From Orthonyx spaldingii (lineage: Eukaryota; Chordata; Aves; Passeriformes; Orthonychidae), in the NCBI GenBank assembly GCA_013397795.1, contig VZTJ01000242.1, positions 929,091 to 993,090 of the forward strand: a stretch of DNA of 64,000 nt, in the 5' to 3' direction. The notes below the pieces were generated by a model. It saw only the letters and a program-made list of their open reading frames with translations. It was not told where the DNA came from and did not search any database. Shown one piece after another: positions 11,001 through 26,000 of the stretch; position 1 is the first letter of the stretch, and every line of letters starts with the position of its first letter. Both the position numbers and the translations under genes were made by a program.

Positions 11001-14000
11001 ATCTCGGCTCAGGAACTTAGTGAATTCAAAATACTTAGTTCATGCACGAGTCATCTCATGGTAATGATGATGCTCCAGTCAATTTTCTGATAGTTTAGCT
11101 GCTCACTTATCAGCCACACATTTTCGTATTTGCTTAGGTGATGTTTTTTCAAACACTGTAAGAAAAATGCTGTTGCTTCTGAATGAAATGGCCTGTGGTG
11201 GTTAAAGAGCTCTGAATTTGATTGAAACCTGACTCCCAAAAATATAGTGAAGGGAGACTTGTTTGCAGCAAGGGCTGTGAATGACCTAACATCTGGAAAC
11301 TCCTTTTTAAAAGTATGTTTAGAAATTCTTGTGGAAAAGTTTTTATTTCAGGTTTGATTTCCAATAGTTTGTTATGTAGAGAGAGCATTGCTGTTGGTAT
11401 TAGTAATGAACTTTAATTAGACTATTGAAGAGAAAGAAAATTTAATGGGAGGTCATTTATGTTAAGGAAAGGATGATCATTCTAATTTGATTGGTGTTGA
11501 TACCCAACCTGTTGCTTTTCTGCTTATTGTATTCCTGGCAAAGTGTTTTTGCAGCTTGCTCTTAATTATTGTGTAACCTGTATGAAAGTTCTCTAGAAAG
11601 AATTGTTGGTGCTATTTTGACCACTGTTACATGGTATAGATTTCAAGTGGATTGCTTATCAGCTGCTGGACCCATGGATGCTTCCATGAGGTTTGTATAC
11701 ATACAAATAAAAAACCAAATGGGATCTGTAGAAGAGAACTACCACTCTGAGTTTAGATTTATTTCTCAGGGACCTTCCTTAAGTATGTCTGATGACATAT
11801 ATAAAGGTTTAGGTAGCCTATGAGTTCCATCAAGACTGTAAAACACAGTTGCTGGTCCATGTGGTACTTTCATTACAGTAGTAGCTGAGACAAGCTGCTT
11901 AGTTTCTGCTGAATTTCAGGCTTCCAGAGTGATGTGAGTTGGATCTAACTGAAATCTTGTTACTGTTCCTCAGCTGATGTCCTTATTGGTGCCCTTATTG
12001 TTGAAAACTGGATATGCAATATCTGCTACCCAGTCAATCCAAATATAATTTTGCTTGTGGGATGTTGTTTATACTTAGCCATGTTGCTTCTTAGAACCAT
12101 TATTTACCATGAAAATGGTGTGTCAAGGATTGATATATTCATGGCACTGCAGCCTTGAAGCAGCTGAAGATGTCAGTGGTCAAGTGCAATCCTTAAAATT
12201 TTAAGATCCAATCCTTAAGGCAGTCCTGCTGAGTTTTTTTGATGGGGAAGCACAGGTCATACCTTCTTTCTCTCTCAGCTGCATAAGTACTTTGTAATTA
12301 TGAATCTGTTGTTAAGCAAGTTTACTTGTGTGTTGGCAATTCCCAGAAGACCCATTTGAGAGTCACTAGGGTGATTTTTGAACTACACACCTAAGATGGG
12401 ATTTGAACTGTCATTCTTTTCGTTACTGTCCAGATTGTTTTGTTGTGATTGAGTGGAAGTTAGGCAAATGAAGACTTTTCAATTAAGGTTTTTTGCAAGG
12501 AGAGCTATTTGTTTCATGTAAAAGCTGAATGTGAACTTTCTTCATACACCAGAGATCTTATACATACTTGAATCACTGTCGTTCTTAGGTTTACTTGTCT
12601 TCTCGTGGCAGAGAGTCCATTTGAAAGCTATTTGAAAACATGTATTTCAAAAACAGATACTCTGGATAAGACTTTGCTTTTTCTGTTTCGTAATTTAAGA
12701 TTCTGTCATCTGTGCTAGAACTGTACAGTTTTTGAATGGAAGTAATTTGAAGTCATCAACTTAACTAGTAATTAAAGCTGTTCTTCCAGATATATGTTTG
12801 CGGATGCCATGTCAAAGGAAAGGAAATATGCTGTAATCTTCACCAGAGTCTGTAATAAAGTGTGTAAAAATAGCAATGGAAATGTATCAGTAGAGAAACA
12901 TTCTTGTTTGTGATCTTCCTCCATTGCTGTGTATTATAGTTGTAATACAGCTTGCAGACCTTGATGCATTGTGAGGACACTGTGGGAAAGATGGAATACA
13001 GCGTGTACTGTGCATCCAATGCAAAGTGTGGCTACAAAGTTTATGCTCTAATAAAAGTACTGATGTAATTGCTGGTTAACAGTACATATGATATGAATGC
13101 TATTTGAATCGCCAGGCATATTTGGAGTTTCCTTGAACTTTTGCCAAAAGATCTCATGGCATCTTGCCCTTAAAAAAAGTTCAGAACCCTTCTATGTGTG
13201 GAGGGTACAGCAGTAAGTATAATAGTAATCAGTGGCAAATGCAGCAGTGTAAGTCCAGAAAATAGAGTACTTCACCTGAACTGTAACATGGACTCTTAAA
13301 AGCCTTTTGCTAACAATAGAAAGGTGAATTTTTTCACTCTGACTGTATTAACTGTATATGTTGGATGAAATATAAGCCTTTTCTTATGTTTGCCTACTCC
13401 CTTAAAACCAGTTATATGTAGTACGTTCTCTCTCCTTAATTCTGATTATAGCATTTTCAAAATTCTGTATGATAAAGGGAACTGAGCAGTAGAAAATGTT
13501 ACCCTTCTAGGTGATCTTTGAGCTTGGCAGCAGGAGAGTCTTGGGAGATGTCTTGAAAAAGCAGCTTCTGGAAGATGCTTGGAGAAAAATGAAGAGGAAG
13601 AAGTTCATAGAACTAGAAGTATACTCTGCAAGCAGTAGGAGTTCTCTGTTCTTTTTCTTGATTGTCTTGTCAGAAGTGCAGAGGTTAGAAAAACTTCTCA
13701 GGGTGTTCAGAAAAAGGTTTGTGTAGGGTTACTATGAAAAGAGATTTGCAAAAACTGATAGTGTTTGGTAGATGAAATAGTGAAGCATGTTCTCAGTCAT
13801 AAAAACTTCACTGATACTTTTTGGCTCTTCTCACTGTATCAAGATAGCGTATGTATTGTTCAGGTTCAGGCTTTAATTTTGGAAGTTGAATAGTTGTTAA
13901 AAGTCTGCAATGGTAGGGATCCATAATATGTGGAAAAGCAGTAATTCTTAACACTTAAGAAATGCAAGTATATATTGCTGCAGCAGCAGAGGAGAAATTA

Positions 14001-17000
14001 AGAGGTAGGACTTACGGAGGGAAAACTGGCAAAATGCATTCAAAATACAAAGAAGCTTCTTCAAAAGCATAAGGTGGTCATGGCACACAAATGAAGCTCT
14101 GCTTTTAGCAGGGTGCAAGATCTTAGAAAAGTGAGTAGTAGCAGGATTCTAAACTACTGTGGTCATTTAAATTAACTCAAATCTGAGATAGGAGCTTAAT
14201 GAGTAATGTGTAGTCACAATTTCTGTAACCTATTTTTAATGAATACACTATTTATCTTTCAGAGATCCAGCTTACTTTGATGAAAATTGGCTGAACAGAA
14301 TCAAAACAGAAGTAGGAGATAATTGGAGGCTAAAGGTATTTGACTTACTTTGCTTGTCTGTGAATTTGTATTTCACTTCTTCCTACAATATTGTGCCTAA
14401 ATATTCACATTTTTCTGGACTGGGATCTTGCTTCATAGATAGCATTTTGAATTTTAGATAATTTTAATTACACTTACTTGTTTTTATGTTGTATTGTTCT
14501 GCACAATTTTAGCAAAGACATTTTGAATTTGCAAATAGGTTTCAATGATTTAAAAGGGAAATCCTAAATTAAATGTTATACATCAATTACCTCTTGTTTT
14601 TCAAATGTTGAATGGGAGGGGTTTTTTTTAATGCACAGGGTGTGAAAGCAGCTTTTAAAAAAGCAGCTTTTTTGAGAAGAAGCTGCATAAAACTAGGAAT
14701 ATAATAACCAATATATTTAAAGAAAAATGGCGAAGTGTTGCTTCCTTTTACCGTGTCAACTCTACACAACTACTGAGTTTTAAGGGAGGAAGTTGTGTTT
14801 TTTCTGTTTCTACTCAGCATGGATTTTAACCACAGTCTACTTGGTGGGTGATTTGTATCACTTGGCGTTCTAGTACTTCTCTGCAAACCTGACGGAAATA
14901 GAATTTACAAGAACTGTGAATGAAGAACATTTTGCTTTAGAATCTGAAAACACAGTCTCACATGCAGATGTTAGTGTAGTTTTTGAGTAGTTTTGTTCAG
15001 AGAATGATCTACGTGCTTTGCTAAGTTTCCATTTTCCAGTCAGCCTGACTAATTTGGGGGAAAAAATAGTTATGATTTTTTGTTAGTTATTATTTCCTGT
15101 AAAACTGTGTTGTTCCAGCCACCAAAACCCATTGGAAGGGCTGCAACTGTGAAATGCTTTGGTACTTACAGGCTTGTCAGCATCACTTTCTGAATTGCAG
15201 GGACACACAGACAGAATGCTGTCTGAGACAAAGATGGAGCACACTGCTGCTGTTTATGTTTTGGCTTGGCCAGGAAAACTATCAGCATGGTTTCTGCTGT
15301 CTGGCCAGCTGTGTGAAGTCTGGAATGCTTTAGAATGTTTTGTCTACTAGGTCTGCCAGGGTACATTGATGAGGCTATATTGACTGACTGGTGAATAAAA
15401 GACATGATCCCAAAAACAGCTTTAAACTCTTAGCTTCTGCTACATGTAGAACACTTCATATAAATGAACTTCTCAAAGAATTATATGGAATTGCAAGTGA
15501 ACAGCTGGATACAATGTCTTACTTTTCTGTAAAATATTTTTTGGTTTTTTTTTTTTCTAAGGAATATTGAAGTCTGTTAAATGTGGAGAATAACAAATTG
15601 AAAACTGTTCGTTATAATAGCACTTGAGTTCTTTGAAAGTGGAGCAGCAGCTTCTATAACTGTCATATGGAGTTTGAGGAATAAATATTTTTATGCCTCC
15701 CACCAATTTGGCAGATATAAAAGCTTAGCAGGTGTGAAAAAAAAAAAAAAAAAAAAGGCTGAGCAATCTAGTAACTTCCTTATGTGACTGAGGTTGGAAA
15801 AGCATCAGGTCAAATTTCAATTTCTTGCTGATGTAATTCCATCTTGTTTGTCATGTATCCATGTAAACAAGAACTAAAGACTGATTTGTTTTGTTAAAGA
15901 AATATCATTCAGATTTTTGTATACATTTTTACACACCACTTCCCTTTTCATGAAGAATACTAAAAGGCACAAGTGTGGTACTTTAACTCTTGTTTTTTAG
16001 TCAGGGAAGTAATCCTATACTTTGCCAACTATTCTTTATATGTGAGTAAACATTATTAGTAGTCTAGTTTTCCAAATGTCTATCAGCCAGTCCTTCATTT
16101 ATGGTCTGGCATGTAGGAACACTTCAGTCTGTGCATTTCTATTCATAGAATTGTTCGGCTTGGAAAAGACTTAAGATCATGTTGACTCTACCAAATCCAC
16201 ACTAAACCATGTCCCTAAACTCCACATCTACATGTCTTCTAAACACCTCCAGGGACAGTAACTCAACTACTTCCCTGGGCAGCCTGTTCCAATGCTTGAC
16301 AAACCCCTTTGGTGAAAAAGTTTTTCATAATATCCAATCTAAACTTCCCCTGGTGCAACTTGAGGCCATTTCCTCTTGTCCTGTCACTTGTTCATTGGAA
16401 GAAGAGACTGAGCCTCACCTCACTATAACCTCCTTTTGGAAATGTATTCATTACTAGATTTAAATGTGGGCATCATACTTGCATGACTTTAGAAAATAGC
16501 TTTCTCTTCATACTTTTAGAAGTGCCGTGAAAAGTGATAACTGGATTATCTCAAAAGTTGTGATAATGAGCTGCATTATTTTCCTGTTGCTAAACATGAT
16601 CACTCTTTGCCTCTGATGCCATCTAGTATAACAGTCACCACTTGTACAAGCTTTTGGTATTGTGAACCACATAAAGGAGCCGGTCTAGTCAGGGAAATAT
16701 ATAAAAACAATCTAAAATGAAACATACAGGAAGTTTTACTTTGTGGAACGCTGGTTAGGAGGCTGGTAGAGATTAGTGTAGGCCTTGTACAGCCCACCTA
16801 ACCACTGTTCATAGAAGTACTCAAAAAATGATAGAATCATAGAATACTTAAGGTTGGGAAAGACCTTTAAGATACAGTACAGCCATCAACCTAGCACCAC
16901 CACTGTGTTTATCACAATGCATTTTCTCACCAAGAGCCATATCTGCATGTTTTTTTAGCACTTCCGTGGATGATGATTCTACCATTTTGCCAGGCATTCT

Positions 17001-20000
17001 GTTCCAATGCTCTACAACCCCTTGCATGAAAATTTTTTACCTAATACTTAATCTAACACTTACCTGGCGCAACTTGAGCCCATTTCTTCTTGTCTGGTCA
17101 CTTTTTACCTGGGAGAAGGTAATGAGTGATGTGATTGTTAATTTTAAATTGTGTGTTATCCTCTGTGGAAAAAAAACCAAGGACATAAGACTGAGCTTTT
17201 ATTTTTTTGAAGGGGGGTGGGGTGCACGGAGGTGTTGGGGTTTTTTTTAAGCATTTTGCTTTCTGATAACGACAATGTTTTTGCTATTGCTGTACCATTT
17301 AAAAAAAAATCACAGGGATGTTTTTAGATTCTTGGTTTCAGGACAGACTTTAGCAATTGAGCAATGCACAGGAGAGAAACAGGGAGATGTTAAAACTTGG
17401 TGAACTTCCAAAATAGGAACCATTCAGCAAGCATTCTGGTTCTTAGAGCTGACCAGATCTTTGTCTGCTGTGTTTAATAGAGAAATGTTGTTATTTCTTC
17501 AGGGTTAAAATTCTGTGGTCATAGCATATGTCAGTGTATGTAGTAGTTTGTGTTTTCCATTGGGCAACAAAAAAACTTTTCGCTGCTACCTTATCCGAAA
17601 TTTTGTGATGGTTTACAAAAAAAAAGCAAAGGCATTAACTCTTTCCTCATATACAATGAATACTTCTATATAGTTCAAGTTTAAATTGTGTACAACCTAG
17701 TATTTCATGGCTGAGGAAGATGACATCTTGAACCTTTATTAAAACTGTTATTGAAACCTTAAAACCTTTATGAAAATGAAAAGCAGCTTAGAAAATGATT
17801 TGCCTAAATTTTGCAGAAATTAAATTCCCTAATCAAGAAAAAAGTTACTGATTTGATACGTACACATCACTTTTGGCAATTACAGAATAAACCATTGGCT
17901 GTCTGAGGGATGGCATAAAATTGTCACCCTTTCTCCCTGCCCCCTTCCATTCAGTGTGGGAAGCTTAGGAAAGGAAGGAAATACATTGTTCAGCTTGATT
18001 TCTGACTTTTTGTTCTGAACTTTTCACTTTGGCATTCAGGCTACAGCATCAGTTTAAAGTACAACTTTATTGTTTGTAGTAGCAAGCTGTGTTAGTTCCA
18101 TTACTGAATAGCACATTCAAACAGCAGGAACCACTAAACTTTCGGCACCTACTACATTTTGAATGCCACGTGTTTAGTGCAGTATGGCAAAATGGAATAG
18201 CCAATGAATGCTGTAATCTAAGTAAACAAATCTGATTTCTGAGAGTTAATTTTGACTCCCTATAGTTGCCCTGTTATGTTAGCTCTGAATTTTTCTACAG
18301 TACAAGCTGACTTGACTGGTGGAGTAATGGAACTTAGTTTTCAGTGTACAGTATCATTTTTTTACTACTTTCTTGTCCTTTTGAAGGAGAAGGGAGCACT
18401 TTTAGAGGGTTTTTGTCTGATAAGGCTGGAAGCCTGTCATGTGAATGTTTTTTTCTGCAAGTGAGAAGCAGAGATTATAGGTGTATTGGAAGCCAACATT
18501 CATTTCTGTCAGAAAGTTAATTAGCAACTGATATATTTAATTCTCTTTTGATATAACGTTAACTCCTAAGTCAACAATGTAAGTTAAGTGTGGGAATGCT
18601 CTCTGTCTTCAGAGCTACATTTAATTTTTCTTTCCCTGGTATTTAACTAAAGGAAGTGTCTCTATATGTTCTTTTGGGGATTCTTTTTTGTAGAAGACAA
18701 TATGAAGGAGGATAACTTAGTCTTTCTCTATGTTCCACCTATAATCAGTGATGAGACACGATGCAAAACGCAGTGAAATCTGAAAACAAATGCCTGTGAT
18801 GAGCGTGATGCAAGCAGTGCATACAAGTGCTCCCTCCCCCTCTTGGTGTGTGCGCACACATCCACCCACACCCCCATGCCCACCCACCCTCACCCCACCT
18901 GTTAACTGCAAACGGGTAAAAATGTACCTTAATGAGATATGTGAAGCTCATTGGTTAAGAATTCCCACACCACTTGAAAGTGTGCCCTAGCAACACTTAC
19001 AGAGGTTATTCAAGATCTGATATAAAAAAAAGAGAAAAGCCAATTTACTCAGAGCCTTCAGCACAAACAGGGTTTCAGTCATATATGTGATATAAGAATA
19101 ATGCAAAACTGGGGACTGGCTGTCATAATGTTGGAGAAAAAACAAGAAGTTAGATAATCCATGCTCCCTTTTTGTCAACAATCACAAGCTTAATGGCAGT
19201 TTCTATTGTCCCCTCCATCAGCCTTTCCCTTTGTTGCACAACTATATTTGTAATGAGAAAAATCTAGACAGACTGCCCTTACAAACCTGAGGCTGGAGAC
19301 AGTAAGTAAATTGTAATTAAATAGACATTTTGTATGACAAGTGAGAATGAAGGAAAAATAGGGGAAAAAATAAGCACCCATTAAGTCATATGGTATTGGG
19401 CAGATCACATCATCTCTGCTTTCATTCCAGTCAGTTTATCAGGTTAATGCTGTGTAATAAGGGTCAGTCTCATAATTGACACTGTGTGCTTAGTATGTAG
19501 TGCTGTACTATAAACAAGAGGGCTTTTAACTGAGAGGATAATGATAATTTAACGCAGAGAACACCCACACAACTCTGCTGTGGGTATTAGTGAATTTTAG
19601 GTGTTCAAAGAAGGAGTGAGAATAGTCAGGTTGCCTTTGTGGATGCATTAGCTCAAAACAGATATCTTGTCATTCATAATATAATATTGGGAAAGTAAAA
19701 CAGAAACATCAGATGGTAAAGAGATTGAAAATGAATAGAAGTTTGTCTAGAAATACTTAATGGTCCATCTATTGTGAATTGCAAAAAATTTTTGAGGTGG
19801 ACTAAAGCATACTTGTCACTCTTTTTACCCCAGTAATCTGCATGTCTTTTTCATCAGTAGTATGACTGCAGGAAATGGTTGTTAAAAGGTATCGGGAGGG
19901 TAGTGTATATTTTTATGGAAAAGGAAGAACTCAGGTTGCTGATGCAAGCATACAGGCATCACATGTGGTCATGGGCAGATGTCCAGATGATGATTTAGTA

Positions 20001-23000
20001 CTTTATAGTCATAATCAATATTGGAAATTCTGTCTGTTGTGTTCTGCCATAACATAATTCAATGGTCCTTGTTAACTACAGTTAGATTTTCCCTATGTGC
20101 TTAAGAAAGTGAAAAGTAATTCTGAACAACCATCACCTGCTGTGACTTAGATTTCTGATCTAATTAATTGTCTTTAACACTTTCTTGGGCTGTTGTTTGT
20201 TTTCATTCAGCTGCTTGAGGTCTTCCTTCCTTCCTTATGCTTTGACCTCATAAATGTTATTGGAACTACTCAATTGAATTTCAAAGTACAAAATATTAGT
20301 GGCAATTTCCCTATGATGATACTCTCTCTGTCAGGGGCAGTAAAACCATCTAAGTATATTCACTGCAAGCAAGTTAGAAAAAAAAATCAAGAGCCGTCTG
20401 AGTGGTACTAAGATCATTGTTAAGTTTAAGTCAGTTTTAGTCTTAAAAGAAGTCTATAAAGAAGCTGCTTTAACCTCACAATTGTCTGATTGTATACCAG
20501 ATACAAAGATGGTACAGTTAATTCTTGGAAACAAGCTACCTTGGTACTGTTGATTGACAATGGAATAAAATAGGACTGCAAAGGTGTCTTTTTCAGTTTG
20601 TTTACTGTTCTCTTGTTTCAAGGATGGTGCCTTATATGTTAGTTTTCATGACAAATTTTGATCAATATTGGGTTTTTTCCACTATCTCAACACTAAACTC
20701 TGTAAAAGTTACTTGGAGGAAGGTGACTCTTTGTGTTTAAGGCATTTTAACTCAAAAATGCTTACAAGCAGAGGGGAAAAGAAGTATTTCACAGGTGTAT
20801 ACTTTCCATTTGGTTTCTCATTTTTTTGGGATTATGTTCAAGTTCAAGGTTCCTCACAATGTTCCCATCGGTAAACTGGACTTAAATTCTGCAACATGGC
20901 CCTTGGGTTTCTGTGGCTCTTTCTGCAGCAGATTCAGGTAAATTATAAACCAGAAGACTTTAATTAATCAAGTTTGAAAATTATATTCCAATCAGTGCGA
21001 TATTCTTTGTGGTGATTTGACATAAAAATAAAATTTCTTAATTTCTTTAAATTCTTAAATGTGTTGCAGACTTTGGTTATGATTGTGCATTACCTTTGAG
21101 TCATGATCTTGGTTGCTCTTGGACAGACAGCTCTTACAGAAGCTCTCTGTATTGTGTGTTATAGTACAGAAGAAGTATGTGCTTTGGGGTAGAAGGTGTA
21201 AACTGCCTATTGTGTTATCAGGAGAGACAGTAAATGTTCTTGTATACTTGCTGTAATGTAGAAGCTCCAGTTCTCATTCTAGGTTGTCAGGGTATTTGAT
21301 GTGTCACTTTTCAGGTCCAAATGAATTTTTGTTTCTTGTATGACTTAAAATTCAGTGATTATAGAGACAGTCAGAATGTTCCTATGTCTTAATCAGAAAT
21401 CAGCTTCTGGCATTTGTATCCAAAAGGGAGGGGATTAATAGGAGTAAGGTAATCACACCGTTATCACTTTGGATTTGTTGGCAAAAATCTTTTCGTGTGT
21501 GTAGCCTGTTCCTTTCCTGAGTTTGAATTCTACTTTCATCACCTCATTTTGTTTGTTGACCGTATTGAAGTGTTGAGTTTGTCCTGGATTTCAGTATCAC
21601 CTTTCCTGACAACCATCAGATGGTCATTTGAAAGGTAAATAATTTCTGTCAGTGGACAGAATCTCCTAACTGGGTATTTTTGGAATCCAGGCAAGAATAT
21701 AAATTTTATTGTGGGCTTCAAAGGCAATTGGAACTTGAGAGATTTTGTTCTGCCTTCATTGTAGTTCCACAGTTTGCTGCTGTGGCTACTGCAGTCGGCA
21801 AGAGAACTTTGTGAATCCTGTTTCTATCAGTTTTAGTCTTTGCAGATCCTGTTTAAACTTCAGTCATAGAATCATTGAGGTTTGAAAAGATCCTTAAGAT
21901 CGTACAATGCAATCATAAACTGCCAAGCCCACCAATAAGTCATGTCCCAGCTTACCACATCTACACAGCTCTTTGCACACCACAGGAATGGTGACTCAGT
22001 CATATCCTGGGTAGCCTGTTACAATGCTTGATAACCCTTTTTGGTAAAGAGATGTTTCCTGATGCCCAGTCTAAACTCTGCCTGACACAACTTGAAGCCA
22101 TTTCCTCTTGTCCCATCTCTTGTTACCTGGAAGAAGAGGCTGGCCCTCACCTGGCTACACCCTCCTTTCAGGGAGTTATGGAGAGTGGTAGAGTCATCCC
22201 TGAGCCTCCTTTTCTCCAGGCTAAACAACCCCAGTTCCCTCAGCAGCTCCTGTGTCCCAGGAAATAGTGCACTGCTACTGTTATCTAAATTCTGTTCTGT
22301 AATACTTGGACAGCAATTGGTGGTGATCTGTAGCAGTTACTTTCAGCAAAGATTATTTTTTTTGGTCTAAATGTCGCCTTTGAGACCCATGGGCATTTTT
22401 ATCATTTTAAACACACTCTTTATTCTCAGAGTCTTGATGCAAATGGATATTTGCTGGGAGGGGAGCAATGCTCAGTACTAGAAAAACGTAACATACATTC
22501 TGTACAGCAGGAGGTACTTAACTGGTGCCGTTGATTATGCAAGTGAACAGAAGCTACCTTTGTATAGCAGTGAAGTCATCACTGGGAAATGTGAATTTTG
22601 CCAGATACTGTAAGACAGACATTCATTTGTAAAAACTGGGAGGGGGGAGGAGGGACAGAGAATGACAAGCACAAAAATGAAAGAACTAAAAGGAATAATT
22701 AATGAGGAAGAATAGCAAATAAAACTTTTATAGGTTGGGAATAAAGGATGATACTGAGCAGTAGCTGGTTTTGGTTTAGAAGAAGAGGTTTATCTTTCCA
22801 GAAAGTAGATTACTAGGATACTTCAAGAGAAGGAGGGAGGAAAAGAATGTTTCAACCTCTGGATGTAAAGAGAATCCTAAAATAAACAAATACTCTAAAA
22901 ACATTCATGCTGTAGGATCTGATTTACAGCTTATCCAAGACAATGTTATATTTTTCACAAATTTAAATGGGTTCTGTGAATAATAAAGATTTATGATCAC

Positions 23001-26000
23001 ATCTGGAAGTCTGATCATAAGGGCCTCTTGTGTAATTTTCATGATTCTAAATTTAACTGTGGGTAAACAGATGTAATTATGTCCTTCTTTTGTGTGATTC
23101 TTCTGTGATTACCTACTTTATGATCATTTCTCTGTAATTTATTCGCTGTATTTATTGTATTTCCTCCTTCTTGTCAAATAGGTAAGCAACCTGAAGAAAA
23201 TTTTAAAAGGAATACTGGATTATAACCATGAGGTAAGAACCATTTTAGGTAATATGCATGTACTTGCCTTTTGAGTTACGTTATTTTAGTTAACCTGTTG
23301 AAGATAAATTGTATTCTGCAGGTTAAGTTCAGACATTTTCTTGCAAACATTTAGGCATATATAGCGATTGATGGCCTAGTCCCTAGTCTTGGCCTTCTTT
23401 AAAACTTCTCACCTGCTTTATTGAATATTCAGGAGTTCCAGCGAAGCCTGATATGCAAATTGTGTCGTGTGAACAGTAGATGGCTTTACTGACTGTGTTC
23501 TGATGATGTACTTTGTGTCTGTTGTACTGTACTGTAACTGTGTCTGGGGTTTTTTTTCTTCCTCCTCTGCAGCTGAAGTCTGCTTTTTCCCTTATTTTTC
23601 TCTTGAGGAGAGTGAGTAAAGAGCATTTCTAGCCTCTCCCCACATTAAGATTTTAAATGAAATATTTTAATTTGGGAATGTTGGACTCAGCCCTCATCAT
23701 TCTCTCTGATTTTAAGCAAACTCAGGACTTAGTCCAGAGGAGACAGAGTATTTTTTTTTTTTCAGTGGTGAATCTTCAGGTAAAATGTGCTTTCAGTGAT
23801 ATTAGAGACAAATTGATCTGTACAGGCAGCAGCACAAAATTCATAATATGTGTGTTCTGCATTAAAAAAAATATTCTGCATTAAGAAAATCCATAATATG
23901 TATGTTCTAGACATTACTTGTCTCAATATATTGTCCACTCATGAATATTACAGACATTAAGTTCTTTGTTAATAAACTGAAGTATTTCAGAAAGAAAAAA
24001 ATTAGTCTTAGGAGGTCATCTTCAGTAAGTGGTTAGGTATCCATGTTTAAATAAATGTTGAAAACTGATGATTAAGCAAGCTGGTCATAACTGGAAATAC
24101 TGAAAGGAAACAGATCAGGTTTTTGTTATGGAAAATTAATATTACTAAGACAAAGTGATGCAAGCTTCTTTTTGGTTGGTTAGTATGTATGATGATTAAG
24201 TCTCTGGTGTAAAACCTTTGCTATTAGTCAAGTTCTGAGCTGTTTCAAGCTGATTAATTGCTGTAAAAGTAGTGCACTTTTATAAATCTGACCGGATTTT
24301 GGTTTAGGTTGGTTGTTTTCCTGCTGAGGCAATGCTGGGGGTGATAGGAGAGATTATCTGGATTGTGCTGATGAATTCTGCTTATGTTTTCCTCAACATT
24401 ATTCCCATCCCCCTACTAAAATATGGATGTGTATGTGCATTTTATCTGATGTGTATGTTAATGTTGTTCATCCTCAAAAATTCAGAAATTTGTATCGCAT
24501 TCAGAAGAACAATCTTTGAGTAGAAATGCTGCATTTGCTGTCTTTGTCAATTCAAGTATGGAAGAACAAGCCGAAGTTAACTATTTATAGCTTTCATGCT
24601 TTGTTATGCCTTCGTTAATCTTGCTGCAGAGCTCTGCTGCTCTGGAATTGAAAGTTCTAATTTTTTTTGTAAATGTATAATGATTTTGTTTTTTGAAAAT
24701 GTTTGTTTATCTTAAGGTGGTTATTGTAGAGTCTGTCTTTCATTTTCATATTTCTTTCAGGGCTTTTGGTGTTGTATTTTTTTAAATTCAATTTTTTCTC
24801 TTATTTCAAATTCTGTTCACACCTGCACATCCTTGATTTCTTCATAATGCCTTCCAATTTGCCTCTTCCCTTCAGCCTTTCTCAACAGGAGTTTTATTTT
24901 CAGTAACTATGAAGTCACTGTAGTGTTGTTAACTTAAACCCAGCATTATATTAGAAAGAAATTCAGAAACTACAGATCAATATATAAATGCATATCAAAT
25001 TCTAAAAAATTGTATTTTACTGTATTATTGCAGCCTATATGCAGTGGTAATATTTTCCATTGTACTTAATACATGCACAGAATTGTTATGACCTAAAGGA
25101 AGTCTTTTCCAACAAGGGTGAATCTGGGTCCTTTAAAGTGTACAGAGATTTTTGGTAGCGTTGAAGTTAATTCTTAGAGAAAACTGCTTAAAAATCCTAC
25201 CATTCCACAACACAAAATGCACTATACATAATCAGAACAAAACCATACTTCCACAAAGCCCAACCCCACTAAGCTTTAGAATGCCTTGTTTTCTTTGTGT
25301 TCTTTGTATATGCTATGTTTTTTGTAAGTGCCGTAACCTGATTTCTGTTTTTCTTGGGTATTGCACAAAAAAGAACATGAAGCAAACACGACTGATTCCC
25401 TGTATAGTCATTGTTTCCTTATCGCACCCTGTTTAAGAAGTTACAGTTTCTTTTTATCTGCAATTAATGTGTCAGAGATGTGTTTAATTCCGAATTTCAT
25501 ATTCATGTTTTCAACCCTCTGTTCAGTAAAGAGCAATTTAGCAGAATTGTCTAGTTCCTTCTACTGACAATCATTAATCCTTAATGATCTTTAATGATAA
25601 ATCAGATAATACTAATTGTGAGTCACATGGGCTTTTGTTTTGCAGGGTTTTTTTCTTTTCTCTCTGCATGTGGGCTGTTTAATTACATATCATTGTACTA
25701 CTACCTCAGATTCTGTTCCATGGAAAAGCTTTCTTAGCTGTAAGATTTGCGAGATACCCTTAAATTTGCTGAAAGTGTGAGGTCTAGTGATCTGAGTTTT
25801 TTACTTTCTTGTATTTGTCACCTGCCAGTGTTAGATATATGTATTGTATAGGTGCAATATTTAATTTTCTGTCTTTGTAGTTGTAAGAAATGTCGGATTG
25901 GTGTGTGATATCTTATGCTACAGGAAGTGATTTTAGTTGGATTTTTGTAATAGAATGCTTTAAAAAAATTAATTAGCCATGTGATGGCCTGCCTTTGTTA

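Larger units (their letters stand above)
5072..14262 (+). other. HOOK3: HOOK3 intron 2 (9.2 kb)
   Basis: Begins GTAAGT and ends TTTCAG. It holds a decayed antisense CR1 (5485-7355), a pyrimidine tract (8403-8563) and an A-rich tract (9107-9150). The remaining sequence, 7400-8390 and 9200-14262, is AT-rich with no element I can name. A 173-codon minus-strand open frame at 9105-9626 ends in a phenylalanine run made by the A-tract and is judged spurious. Confidence 0.93.
14336..23181 (+). other. HOOK3: HOOK3 intron 3 (8.8 kb)
   Basis: It carries three antisense CR1 pieces (16142-16442, 16828-17122, 21864-22262), an A20 run near 15738 and a CA/C-rich tract at 18828-18900. The stretches 14336-16140, 17125-21860 and 22265-23181 are otherwise AT-rich, with no named element and no credible open frame. 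Confidence 0.93.

Noticed and set aside
22019..22228. Minus-strand frame beginning MFSLEKRRLRDD, resembling a conserved protein
   Set aside because: This is the CR1 ORF2 C-terminal block inside an antisense CR1, not a host gene.
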